NCBI RefSeq assembly: GCF_004345735.1
Contig: NZ_SLXL01000002.1
Location: forward strand, 372,001 to 436,000
Direction of reading: 5' to 3'
Source: Rhodovulum adriaticum
GTDB taxonomy: Bacteria > Pseudomonadota > Alphaproteobacteria > Rhodobacterales > Rhodobacteraceae
DNA: 64,000 nt
The notes below the pieces were generated by a model. It did no database searches. It was not told the DNA's origin and worked only from the letters and a program-made list of their open reading frames with translations. Both the position numbers and the translations under genes were made by a program. Within the stretch, counting starts at the first letter, position 1. Every line of letters begins with the position of its first letter. Positions 54,886 through 62,204 of the stretch are shown one piece after another.

Positions 54886-55494
54886 TTAGCGGGCGGCCGC
54901 TGCGCCCGAGGTCGCCAAAACGCCCTGCGCGCTCTGGCGCTCCCACTTTTCGGCCATGACGATCCTGCGCGCGCGCCAGTTGTAGCGGGTATCCTCGGCC
55001 ACCGGCGCCCAGAACAACCGGCCGCCTTCGCGCCACGGGTCCAGAACGATCCCCTTGTCAAACGGGTCGCCGCGCCGGGAAAGGATCGCGGTGGAATGAT
55101 CGATGCGGAACGGATTGTCCGAATTGGCGATGGCCCGATGCACCTGCAAGGTGGCGAACCCTTCCTGCTTCAGCCGGGTTTCCATGTCCTCGGCCCAGTG
55201 CCAGCACAATCCGCGCGGGCGCAGGCCCATGTTGACCTTGGCGTTGTGAACCAGCGGCGGGTCGGTGATCTGGTATTCCTCGGCCAGCACGGCGGTATGG
55301 CTATAGGCCAGTTCCGCCGCGCGCGCGGCCTCTTGCTGGTCGACACCAGGGCCCATGGCGCGCAGCGCAGCGGCCAGGTCCGCAACCTGATCCGGGGCGC
55401 GTTCCGGTGTCTCTGGCGGGGTAACGCACCCGGCCAGCAGCAGGGTTGCGACGACGGTCAGCACGCGAACGATACCGCGTGGGCCGCAACTCAT
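54886..55494 (-). CDS. Putative lipoprotein, unknown function
   Basis: A 202-residue lipoprotein. The N-terminus MSCGPRGIVRVLTVVATLLLAGC ends in lipobox LLAGC. The mature part has VNMGLRPRGLCWHWAEDMETRL and a region with DNPFRIDHSTAILSRRGDPFDKGIVLDPWR. The Cys-His-Asp residues in GLCWHW and IDHS could form a cysteine-protease-like (transglutaminase) site, but this is a guess. I know no family name. It is convergent with the 54468-54884 gene. Confidence 0.7.
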   Translation of the reverse strand: MSCGPRGIVRVLTVVATLLLAGCVTPPETPERAPDQVADLAAALRAMGPGVDQQEAARAAELAYSHTAVLAEEYQITDPPLVHNAKVNMGLRPRGLCWHWAEDMETRLKQEGFATLQVHRAIANSDNPFRIDHSTAILSRRGDPFDKGIVLDPWREGGRLFWAPVAEDTRYNWRARRIVMAEKWERQSAQGVLATSGAAAAR

Positions 55495-55537
55495 GCCGTA
55501 TCTCCGTCAGGGGGGCAGATCCGCCGCCGGACCAGCC

Positions 55538-55816
55538 TCATTCCCACGCGCTCCACGGGAAGGGCTTGTCCTCGCTTTCCATGGCCTGAAACCGCGCCGT
55601 CATCGCCAGCCAGTTGCCCAGCCGGGTTCCGAATACAGTGATGTTGGGGTTGGGTTTGCCCGTGAACAGCAGCCAGCCGAATTGCAAAATCGCCGTCAGC
55701 CACAGCAACGCCTGCGCCACCGAGAACAGCAGCATCAAGACCACCATCCACGCGCCGCGCACCCAGACCGCACGCTTGTCCGCCTGCACCGCCGGCGTTT
55801 CGGGTCCGTCTGTCAT
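55538..55816 (-). CDS. DUF4389 family membrane protein
   Basis: A 92-residue small membrane protein. The start MTDGPETPAVQ was chosen because GGAGG lies 6 nt upstream; a start 42 bp earlier lacks a site. One or two hydrophobic segments (GAWMVVLMLLFSVAQALLWL, ILQFGWLLFTGK) are followed by PNPNITVFGTRLGNWLAM, the DUF4389 signature. Function is unknown. It is between the lipoprotein and rpoH on the same strand. Confidence 0.82.
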   Translation of the reverse strand: MTDGPETPAVQADKRAVWVRGAWMVVLMLLFSVAQALLWLTAILQFGWLLFTGKPNPNITVFGTRLGNWLAMTARFQAMESEDKPFPWSAWE

Positions 55817-56037
55817 CTGCACCTCCACGGTTGGGCCGGGGGCCAGCCCCGGCATCAAAAGACGATCATATCCTCGAAATGGCGCGGCGGGTCGGCCATC
55901 GCAACCCCCATCCGGTCCGTGCCGGGATCAGCGGCAGGCCTTTGCTGCAACGCCCCGGCAAGCGGGGCGCTGATGACAAGGCGGTCATAGGCCCCCTTGC
56001 GCCGTTCCCCGGTCGCAAGAGAGGCGCGGCGCGCGGC

Positions 56038-56937
56038 TCAGACCGCGGCCGCCATGCCCTTTTCACGGGCCAGGTCGGTCATGCGCTTCTGCAGCTTTTC
56101 AAAGGCGCGCACTTCGATCTGGCGAATCCGCTCGCGGCTGACATCGTAGACGCCCGACAACTCTTCCAGCGTGACCGGCTGGTCCTTCAGCCGACGCTGG
56201 ATCAGGATGTCCTTTTCCCGATCGTTCAGCACATCCATCGCCTGGGCCAGCAGGGCGCGACGGCTTTCCAGCTCATCCTTTTCGGCATAGGCCTCGGCCT
56301 GGTCGGCGTCCTCATCCTCCAGCCAGTCCTGCCACTCGGTCGCGGTGTCCGAATCGGCCCCGCCGACCATCGCGTTCAGCGAGGCATCGCCCCCCGACAA
56401 GCGACGGTTCATCGAGATGACCTCTTCTTCGGTCACGTTCAGATCGTTGGCAATCTGCTGGACATTCTCGGGGCGCAGGTCGCCATCCTCCAGCGCGCCG
56501 ATGCGCGCCTTGGCCTTGCGCAGGTTGAAGAACAGCTTTTTCTGGGCGCTGGTGGTGCCCAGCTTCACCAAGCTCCACGACCGCAGGATATATTCCTGGA
56601 TCGCGGCGCGAATCCACCACATCGCGTAGGTCGCCAGGCGAAAGCCTTTTTCGGGATCGAACCGCTTTACCGCCTGCATCAGGCCGACATTGGCCTCGGA
56701 AATCACCTCGGCCTGGGGCAGCCCGTAGCCGCGATAACCCATGGCGATCTTGGCCGCCAGCCGCAGGTGCGAGGTGACCATGCGGTGCGCCGCCTCGGTG
56801 TCCTGATGGTCCACCCAGCGTTTGGCCAGCATGTATTCCTCTTCCGGTTCCAGCAGCGGAAACTTGCGGATTTCCTGAAGATAGCGATTCAGGCCCTGCT
56901 CCGGGGACGGGGCAGGAAGGTTGGCATATGTGCTCAT
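56038..56937 (-). CDS. rpoH: RNA polymerase heat-shock sigma factor RpoH
   Basis: A 299-residue sigma-70-class factor. MSTYANLPAPSPEQGLNRYLQEIRKFPLL is region 1.2/2 of RpoH, EANVGLMQAVKRFDPEKGFRLATYAMWWIRAAIQEY covers region 2.2-2.4, QKKLFFNLR is the RpoH box, and the C-terminus holds the region 4 helix-turn-helix (LEELSGVYDVSRERIRQIE). It should direct transcription of heat-shock genes such as hsp20 and groES in this window. Alphaproteobacteria often carry more than one RpoH; only this one is in the window. Confidence 0.97.
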   Translation of the reverse strand: MSTYANLPAPSPEQGLNRYLQEIRKFPLLEPEEEYMLAKRWVDHQDTEAAHRMVTSHLRLAAKIAMGYRGYGLPQAEVISEANVGLMQAVKRFDPEKGFRLATYAMWWIRAAIQEYILRSWSLVKLGTTSAQKKLFFNLRKAKARIGALEDGDLRPENVQQIANDLNVTEEEVISMNRRLSGGDASLNAMVGGADSDTATEWQDWLEDEDADQAEAYAEKDELESRRALLAQAMDVLNDREKDILIQRRLKDQPVTLEELSGVYDVSRERIRQIEVRAFEKLQKRMTDLAREKGMAAAV

Positions 56938-57093
56938 GTGGTCCCTGTTACTCCCTCGGTCTTGTGTGTGAACTTAGGAACTGAACCGTGCAGTTCAAGT
57001 TGACGCTGATATAACCCTTGCACGGAAACGCGGCGGAAATCCGTCGAAATCGTTCGGATGTAACACCCGCTCACGCAGCTTTGCGCGGATGTT

Positions 57094-58116
57094 TCAGCCG
57101 CGTAACGTGGCGATCAGGCCGGTCATGTCGGCGGGCAGGGGCGCCGCGAAATGGCAATGTTCGCCCGTCTCGGGGTGGACGAAACCCAGCGTCGCCGCAT
57201 GCAGCGCCTGCCGGGGAAAGGCCGCGGCGGCCTCGGCGGCGGTCTCGCCCACGGCCCGCGCCGACAGCTTGCGCCGCCCGCCATAGACCGTGTCCCCGAT
57301 CAGCCCGTGCCCGATATGGGCCATGTGCACGCGGATTTGGTGGGTGCGCCCGGTTTCCAGCCAGCATTCCACTAGCGCGGCGGCGGGGGGCGTGCCGAAT
57401 CGCTCGACCACCTGCATCCGCGTGACCGCGTGGCGCCCACCGCCGGGCAGCACCGCCTGGCGTTGGCGATCCGTGCGGTGCCGCCCGATCTGCGTTGCGA
57501 TGCGCAGCACGCCGCCCGGTTCGGCACTGACGCCCGCCAGCCCGCGCAACCGCGGGTCGCCCGCATCGGGCAGGCCGACCACCAGCGCCCGGTACCGCCG
57601 GTCCACGCTGTGGGCGGCGAATTGCGCGGCCAGCCCGGCATGGGCCTTGTCGGTCTTGGCCACCACCAGCAGGCCGCTGGTATCCTTGTCGATCCGGTGC
57701 ACGATGCCAGGGCGTCGTTCGCCGCCGATCCCCGACAGGCTGTCGCCGCAATGGGCCAACAGCGCGTTGACCAGCGTCCCCGAGGGGCTGCCCGGCGCAG
57801 GATGCACGACCATGCCCGCGGGCTTGTCCACGACGATCAGGTGGGCATCCTCATGGACGACGGTCAGCGCGATGGCCTCGGGGCGGGTGGCGATCTGGGC
57901 CGGTTCCGCAATCGCGATCTCGATCGTGTCGCCCTCGGCGACCTTGGCGCGCGCCTCGGTCAGGGGCACACCGTCGCGGCTGACGCCCCCCTCGGCAATC
58001 AGCTTGGCCAGGCGCGACCGGGTCAGGCCCGCTTGCTCTGGCACATCGCGGGCCAGCGCCTTATCAAGGCGGGGGGGCGGGTTCGGCCCGATGACAACGG
58101 TAAGGTGGCGCGGCAT
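57094..58116 (-). CDS. rluD: RluA-family 23S rRNA pseudouridine synthase (RluD-like)
   Basis: A 340-residue rRNA-modifying enzyme. An S4-like domain (RLDKALARDVPEQAGLTRSRLAKLI) precedes the catalytic domain, with the catalytic Asp in VHRIDKDTSGLLVVAK and GRTHQIRVHMAHIGHGLIGD as a conserved motif near the C-terminus. The start MPRHLTVV at 58116 is favoured; MSMPRHL two codons earlier is an alternative. Its start codon shares bases with the divergent DUF6476 gene. Confidence 0.93.
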   Translation of the reverse strand: MPRHLTVVIGPNPPPRLDKALARDVPEQAGLTRSRLAKLIAEGGVSRDGVPLTEARAKVAEGDTIEIAIAEPAQIATRPEAIALTVVHEDAHLIVVDKPAGMVVHPAPGSPSGTLVNALLAHCGDSLSGIGGERRPGIVHRIDKDTSGLLVVAKTDKAHAGLAAQFAAHSVDRRYRALVVGLPDAGDPRLRGLAGVSAEPGGVLRIATQIGRHRTDRQRQAVLPGGGRHAVTRMQVVERFGTPPAAALVECWLETGRTHQIRVHMAHIGHGLIGDTVYGGRRKLSARAVGETAAEAAAAFPRQALHAATLGFVHPETGEHCHFAAPLPADMTGLIATLRG

Positions 58117-58426
58117 GGACATGGATGAAACCCCGGAACCGGGGGAACTGCCCCCGAACCTGAAACTGCTGAAAACGCTCGTCACCCTGCTGATGGTGAC
58201 GATGATTGGCGGGTTTCTAGTGATCGTTGCGCTGTTTGTCATCCGCATGCCGGGCGGCGGCGGCACACTGCCCCTGCCCGACACGATCTCCCTGCCCGAG
58301 GGCACGCAGGCCACCGCCTTTACCCGCGGGCCGAACTGGTTTGCCGTGGTGACCGGCGACGACCGCATCCTGATCTATGACGCCGCCACCGGCGACCTGC
58401 GCCAGACCGTTCAGATCACCCGCTAA
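58115..58426 (+). CDS. DUF6476-like small membrane protein
   Basis: A 103-residue protein: short hydrophilic start (MDMDETPEPGELPPNLKLLK), one membrane helix (TLVTLLMVTMIGGFLVIVALFVI, about residues 22-44) and a periplasmic C-terminus of about 55 residues (RGPNWFAVVTGDDRILIYDAA). I place it in DUF6476 by memory of this arrangement. AAGGTGG lies 6 nt upstream of the ATG at 58115, inside rluD on the other strand. Confidence 0.7.
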   Translation: MDMDETPEPGELPPNLKLLKTLVTLLMVTMIGGFLVIVALFVIRMPGGGGTLPLPDTISLPEGTQATAFTRGPNWFAVVTGDDRILIYDAATGDLRQTVQITR

Positions 58427-58432
58427 GGCGCC

Positions 58433-59044
58433 CTATTCCGGCGGAAACACCTTTTTCGCCAACAGGATACGCGACACGGCCGTAACGAAACACAACATGC
58501 CAAAGGCCCAGGCCAACGGCACGAACCAGCCCGGCCAGACGCAAAGCGCCACGAAAAAGGCGATGGTTTCAGTGCCTTCCAGCAGCCCGCCGGTGAAATA
58601 CAGCGATTTCAGGCCCCGTGCGCGCGTTTCCATCCGCCGCCGTTCTGCCAGGATGGCAAAGCCCAGAAACGTCGCCCCATTGAAATAAAAACTGGCCAGC
58701 AGGAACGCCCCCGCCGCGCCATTGGCTGCGGGGTCCATCAGCACGAATCCCAGCGGAATCGCCCCGTAGAACAGGAAATCGCACACGATATCCAGAAAAC
58801 CGCCGAAATCGGTTTTCGCCGTGGCCCGCGCCACCGCCCCGTCCAGCCCGTCGGCCAGCCGGCTGCCCAGCAGCGGGATCAGCGCCAGCGCGGGTTCCCC
58901 CAACGCGATCAGCCCCGCCGCCAGCAGCCCCAGTGCCAGCCCCGCCAGCGTGACCGTATCCGCCGTGACGCCCCGACCCGCCAGCGCCCGGCCCAGCCGG
59001 TCCAGCGGCGGATCGATCAGGCGCCGCATCCATCCGTCCAGCAT
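58433..59044 (-). CDS. CDP-alcohol phosphatidyltransferase family protein
   Basis: A 203-residue inner-membrane enzyme with about six hydrophobic segments. The motif D-G-x2-A-R-x8-G-x3-D-x3-D is complete in DGAVARATAKTDFGGFLDIV and the following residues, including all metal-binding Asp. It transfers a phosphatidyl or similar group from a CDP-alcohol; the acceptor is unknown. The start MLDGWMRRLIDPPLDRL was chosen over a longer frame upstream. It is convergent with DUF6476 by 6 bp. Confidence 0.9.
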   Translation of the reverse strand: MLDGWMRRLIDPPLDRLGRALAGRGVTADTVTLAGLALGLLAAGLIALGEPALALIPLLGSRLADGLDGAVARATAKTDFGGFLDIVCDFLFYGAIPLGFVLMDPAANGAAGAFLLASFYFNGATFLGFAILAERRRMETRARGLKSLYFTGGLLEGTETIAFFVALCVWPGWFVPLAWAFGMLCFVTAVSRILLAKKVFPPE

Positions 59045-59121
59045 GATACCTCCCGCATTTCGCGTCCCGATCTGGGCGCGAATCGGTGCGTGGCACAAGT
59101 CACGGATTGTAAAGGAAGAGG

Positions 59122-59198
59122 TGGTACCGCCTCCCCGGCTTGAACGGGGGACCTCTGGATCCACAATCCAGCGCTCTAACCAACTGAGCTAAGGCGGC
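59122..59198 (-). tRNA. tRNA-His (anticodon GUG)
   Basis: A 77-nt tRNA on the minus strand with an encoded CCA. The acceptor 5' end is GCCGCCT and the 3' end AGGCGGT-A-CCA. The anticodon arm is CTGGA-TTGTGGA-TCCAG (GTG), and the T-arm is CCCCG-TTCAAGC-CGGGG. Position 1:72 is a G:U pair and position 73 is A, with no extra G at -1 pairing with 73, a form known in alphaproteobacteria with a divergent HisRS. Confidence 0.96.
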
Positions 59199-59316
59199 CC
59201 GGTCCGCGCCATTTAGCGTCCCTGAAGAGGCAATGCAAGCCCCCTCGGGGCGCTCTCTTGCCAGCCTGTTGGCAACGCGGTAGGGACACGTCCTGCGTTT
59301 CGCAAAGGGGCGAGTG

Positions 59317-59541
59317 ATGAGTATCGACAAGCAAAGCGACTTTGCCGCCAACCTGCAAATCGGGCCGACCAGCCTGGGCATGGTGCGAATCTATGTCGAG
59401 GGCGACGGCCTGGAACTGCCGATGGATTTCGACCCTGAAGAGGCCGAAGAGATCGCCGAGGAAATCCGCGCCGCCGCCAGCCGCGCCCGCACCATGGCAG
59501 AGGGTGGCAAACCGGCCAAGGGGCCTAAGGCAAAGGGCTGA
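59317..59541 (+). CDS. DUF6324-like small protein
   Basis: A 74-residue acidic protein (MSIDKQSDFAANLQIGPTSLG) with a predicted beta-rich N-terminal half (MVRIYVEGDGLELPMDF), an acidic helix (DPEEAEEIAEEIRAAASRAR) and a basic tail (KPAKGPKAKG). The ATG at 59317 is 6 nt after AAGGGG; a GTG three bases earlier is an alternative. DUF6324 is from memory. Its 3' end overlaps the convergent mmcB by 17 bp. Confidence 0.72.
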   Translation: MSIDKQSDFAANLQIGPTSLGMVRIYVEGDGLELPMDFDPEEAEEIAEEIRAAASRARTMAEGGKPAKGPKAKG

Positions 59542-59974
59542 CCCCAGGATCGCGCAGCGCCTGCAACCGCAGGGCCGCATGGCGGGCAAAGGTCTGTAGC
59601 ACGGCGCGGCGCCGGGCCGGGGCCAGCCGCGACTCGGGCGCCTCGCGCACCAGTTCGGCACCGTATCCATCGGCCAGGATCAGGCCGGTGTCGTCGGGCA
59701 GCAGATCGCTGGGAAAATCCGCATCCACCGCCCAGAAAAAGCGGTCGCACCAGTCCAGATAGCCCTGCCACTTGCGGTCGGACGCGAAATCCGCCCGGCA
59801 CGACTTGCATTCGACAATCCAGATTTCGCCCTTGCGGCCCATGGCCATCACGTCCACCCGCAGCCCCGGCGCGGGCACCAGTTCCTCGACACAAGCAAAG
59901 CCCAGATCGCGCAAGTGGCGGCAGGTTCCACGGGCCAACATCTGGCCAGGGGTCAGCGGGGGCGTATCGGACAT
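59525..59974 (-). CDS. mmcB: MmcB-family DNA repair nuclease
   Basis: A 149-residue PD-(D/E)xK-type nuclease domain. VDVMAMGRKGEIWIVECKS supplies the Asp, Glu and Lys of the active site. Homologous Caulobacter MmcB takes part in damage-induced mutagenesis with ImuA/ImuB/DnaE2, in my recollection. The ATG at 59974 is preferred to a start further upstream because a LexA-box half-repeat occupies that part (59986-60000). Its 3' end overlaps the DUF6324-like gene by 17 bp. Confidence 0.85.
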   Translation of the reverse strand: MSDTPPLTPGQMLARGTCRHLRDLGFACVEELVPAPGLRVDVMAMGRKGEIWIVECKSCRADFASDRKWQGYLDWCDRFFWAVDADFPSDLLPDDTGLILADGYGAELVREAPESRLAPARRRAVLQTFARHAALRLQALRDPGVSPLP

Positions 59975-59985
59975 GGCCGCAGAAT

Positions 59986-60000
59986 GAACAATACGTGAAC
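59986..60000 (-). promoter_or_regulatory. LexA (SOS) box upstream of mmcB
   Basis: Minus strand: GTTC, 7-nt spacer ACGTATT, GTTC. This matches the alphaproteobacterial LexA consensus GTTC-N7-GTTC exactly and lies 12 bp upstream of the mmcB start. Confidence 0.75.
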
Positions 60001-60012
60001 ACATGGCAAGGC

Positions 60013-60041
60013 TTGCAGCCACCCCGGCGGCGCCCTATGTC
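60013..60041 (+). promoter_or_regulatory. Promoter of the 6S RNA candidate
   Basis: TTGCAG (60013-60018), a 17-nt spacer and TATGTC (60036-60041) form a housekeeping-type promoter. Transcription would begin about 7 bp later, at the start of the closing stem (60048). Confidence 0.55.
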
Positions 60042-60047
60042 AACGAA

Positions 60048-60215
60048 CAGGCGGTTCTGCCCTTCCCGTGACGAGGTCAAATTCCGGTGGCCTTAAGCAA
60101 TTCCGAGGGAGCTGGCTCTGACCGGGTCGTGGCCCGGCTACCTGGCGCCCACCTGTAGATACAGGTCCTCGGGAATTCGTTGCCTCAACGGTCGCGGTGG
60201 TTCCGCCTGCTTTCC
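60048..60215 (+). ncRNA. ssrS: 6S RNA candidate (SsrS)
   Basis: A highly structured, gene-free stretch of about 168 bp. CAGGCGG (60048-60054) pairs with CCGCCTG (60203-60209) to close the molecule. AATTCCGAGG (60099-60108) pairs with CCTCGGGAATT (60167-60177), and inside lie CCGGG-TCGTGG-CCCGG and a perfect ACCTGTA-GA-TACAGGT hairpin. Length, overall closed rod form and upstream promoter fit 6S RNA, which binds RNA polymerase; the sequence resembles Rhodobacteraceae 6S RNA as I recall it. An SRP, tmRNA or RNase P identity was checked and not supported. Confidence 0.65.
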
Positions 60216-60302
60216 ACCCCCACCCAACTGTTGGACGGTGTTTTCCGGGTTCAGAACGTGGGCCTTTGCGGCTAGACCGGGCCGAAATGCAGGAGCCCGC
60301 CC

Positions 60303-61019
60303 ATGCCGCCCTCTTTGCCGATCGGACCCGCAGTGCCGGGCTGGACAGCGCCGCCCATCCCCCCGCATGACGTTCTACAGGGCCGCTATACCAGACTGGA
60401 ACCGCTGCAAGCGGCGCGCCACGGCGACGACCTGTTCCGCGCCTGCCACGCCGACGACAGCATCTGGACCTACCTGCCCTATGGCCCCTTCGGCAGCGCG
60501 GCCGCCCATCGCGACTGGATCGCCCAGGCGACGGCGGGCAGCGATCCGCAATTCTACGCGATCTGCCCCGCCGAGGGCGGCGCCGCATTGGGGGTTCTCA
60601 GCTACCTGCGCATCCAACCCGCGGCAGGCAGCATCGAAATCGGGCATGTCTGCTTTTCTCCCGCGCTGCAACGCACCCGCATCGCGACAGAGGCCGTGAC
60701 CCTGCTGATCGCCCGCGCCTTTCAGGCGGGCTATCGCCGGGTGGAATGGAAATGCAACGCGCTGAACCTGGCCTCGCGCCGGGCGGCCCAACGGCTGGGC
60801 TTCAGCTATGAGGGTGTCTTTCGCCAACAGGCGGTGGTCAAGGGGCGCAACCGCGATACCGCATGGTTCGCCGCCATCGATGCGGAATGGCCCGCGCTGC
60901 AGGCCGCCCATGACCGCTGGCTGAGCCCGTCGAATTTCGATGACCAGGGACGCCAGATCGCACGGCTGGGCGATCTGACCGCACCGATCCGCGTGGCCAG
61001 CGATCCGGCCCTGGGCTGA
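60303..61019 (+). CDS. GNAT-family acetyltransferase (RimJ/RimL-like)
   Basis: A 238-residue acetyltransferase. GRYTRLEPLQAARHGDDLF opens the GNAT domain, GVLSYLRIQPAAGSIEIGHVCFSPALQRTRIATEA is the acetyl-CoA-binding strand/helix, and NLASRRAAQRLGFSYEGVFRQ is motif B. Such enzymes acetylate protein N-termini or small molecules. An AGGAG site precedes the ATG. The gene stands alone behind the ncRNA and before mce. Confidence 0.86.
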   Translation: MPPSLPIGPAVPGWTAPPIPPHDVLQGRYTRLEPLQAARHGDDLFRACHADDSIWTYLPYGPFGSAAAHRDWIAQATAGSDPQFYAICPAEGGAALGVLSYLRIQPAAGSIEIGHVCFSPALQRTRIATEAVTLLIARAFQAGYRRVEWKCNALNLASRRAAQRLGFSYEGVFRQQAVVKGRNRDTAWFAAIDAEWPALQAAHDRWLSPSNFDDQGRQIARLGDLTAPIRVASDPALG

Positions 61020-61081
61020 GGGCTTGCGTCGCGGCGCGGCAGGGCCGATAACCGCGCAACGCATTGCCAAGGGAGACTGCC

Positions 61082-61486
61082 ATGATCGGCCGCCTGAACC
61101 ATGTCGCCATCGCCGTTCCGGACCTGACCGCCGCCGCGGCGCAATATGCCAACACGCTGGGCGCCAAGGTCGGCGCGCCGCAGGACGAACCCGAGCACGG
61201 CGTGACCGTCGTCTTTATCGAACTGCCCAATACCAAGATCGAACTGCTGTATCCGCTGGGTGACGAAAGCCCGATCAAGGGCTTTCTGGACAAGAACCCC
61301 GCAGGCGGCATCCACCACATCTGCTACGAGGTGGACGATATCCTGGCCGCCCGCGACAAGCTGAAGGCCGAAGGCGCGCGCGTGCTGGGCAATGGCGAAC
61401 CCAAGATCGGCGCCCATGGCAAGCCGGTGCTGTTCCTGCACCCCAAGGATTTCAACGGCTGCCTGGTCGAGCTGGAACAGGTCTGA
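61082..61486 (+). CDS. mce: Methylmalonyl-CoA epimerase
   Basis: A 134-residue vicinal-oxygen-chelate (VOC) enzyme that interconverts (2R)- and (2S)-methylmalonyl-CoA for propionate use. MIGRLNHVAIAVPDLTAAA gives the first metal-ligand His, NPAGGIHHICYEVDDI supplies further ligands, and CLVELEQV ends with the metal Glu. The ATG at 61082 follows AAGGGAG. No other propionate genes are adjacent. Confidence 0.93.
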   Translation: MIGRLNHVAIAVPDLTAAAAQYANTLGAKVGAPQDEPEHGVTVVFIELPNTKIELLYPLGDESPIKGFLDKNPAGGIHHICYEVDDILAARDKLKAEGARVLGNGEPKIGAHGKPVLFLHPKDFNGCLVELEQV

Positions 61487-61499
61487 GCATGGCGCGGCG

Positions 61500-62204
61500 C
61501 TACGGCGCCGCCCCCTCGCGCGCGGCCAGCCCGTGGTACAGGTGCGTGAACACCGCCGCCCCCAGGATCGGAATCACCAGGTTCACCAGCGGCAGCGACA
61601 ACGGCACCGCCATCAGCAGGCCCGCCGCGAAAACCGTCAGCCCGTGCCGCTTGCGCAGGGCGACCGCGCCCTTGCGCCCCAGCCGCCGCATCGCGGCCAT
61701 CTGGAAATATTCCCGCCCCAGCAGATAGCCGTTGACCGTCCAGAACAGCAGCGGTGCAAGCGGGCCGACCAGGAAATACAGCACCAGCGCGGCCAGGTTC
61801 ACCGCCACCACCACGCCGAAGAAGCCCACCGCATCGCGGATCTGGTCCAGTACGGGGATGCGCGGGGCCTCGGGCAAATGCGGATAGTGGCGCCGTTCCA
61901 CCGCTGCGGCCACATCATCCAGAAACACCCCGATAAAGGCCGAGGCAACCGGCACCATCAGGAACACCGACAGCACCAGCATCAACAGCAGCGAGGCGCC
62001 GGACAGCAACTCGTCCACCCAGTTGACCGCGCCGATCCACGGCAGGCTCAGCGTGTCGGGCAACATCCAGCCGACCAGGAAAAACACCAGCGCATAAACC
62101 ACGGCCAGCAACAGCACGGTCAACCCCAGGCCCAGCAACAGAACCCGGCGAAAGGCCCGGTCGCCGATCTGGCCCAGCGTCTTCAGAAAGGCTGACAGGA
62201 TCAT
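61500..62204 (-). CDS. EI24 domain membrane protein (CysZ-like)
   Basis: A 234-residue polytopic membrane protein with about five hydrophobic segments (LLLGLGLTVLLLAVVYALVFFLVG; SGASLLLMLVLSVFLMVPVA). The GREYFQMAAMRRLGRKGA segment is typical of the EI24/CysZ family, which includes sulfate uptake proteins; function here is unproven. The ATG overlaps the nitroreductase stop (ATGA), so both are co-translated. Confidence 0.85.
   Translation of the reverse strand: MILSAFLKTLGQIGDRAFRRVLLLGLGLTVLLLAVVYALVFFLVGWMLPDTLSLPWIGAVNWVDELLSGASLLLMLVLSVFLMVPVASAFIGVFLDDVAAAVERRHYPHLPEAPRIPVLDQIRDAVGFFGVVVAVNLAALVLYFLVGPLAPLLFWTVNGYLLGREYFQMAAMRRLGRKGAVALRKRHGLTVFAAGLLMAVPLSLPLVNLVIPILGAAVFTHLYHGLAAREGAAP

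Noticed and set aside
55859-56037. A possible gene or rpoH terminator in the spacer behind rpoH
   Set aside because: No frame has a ribosome binding site or family features, and the hairpin CGCCCC-GGCAAGC-GGGGCG has no T-run.
60048-60215. The structured RNA as SRP RNA, tmRNA or RNase P RNA
   Set aside because: The conserved SRP loop (GGAAGGAAGCAG), tmRNA tag and T-loop signatures, and the RNase P GAGGAAAGUCC core were sought on both strands and not found.
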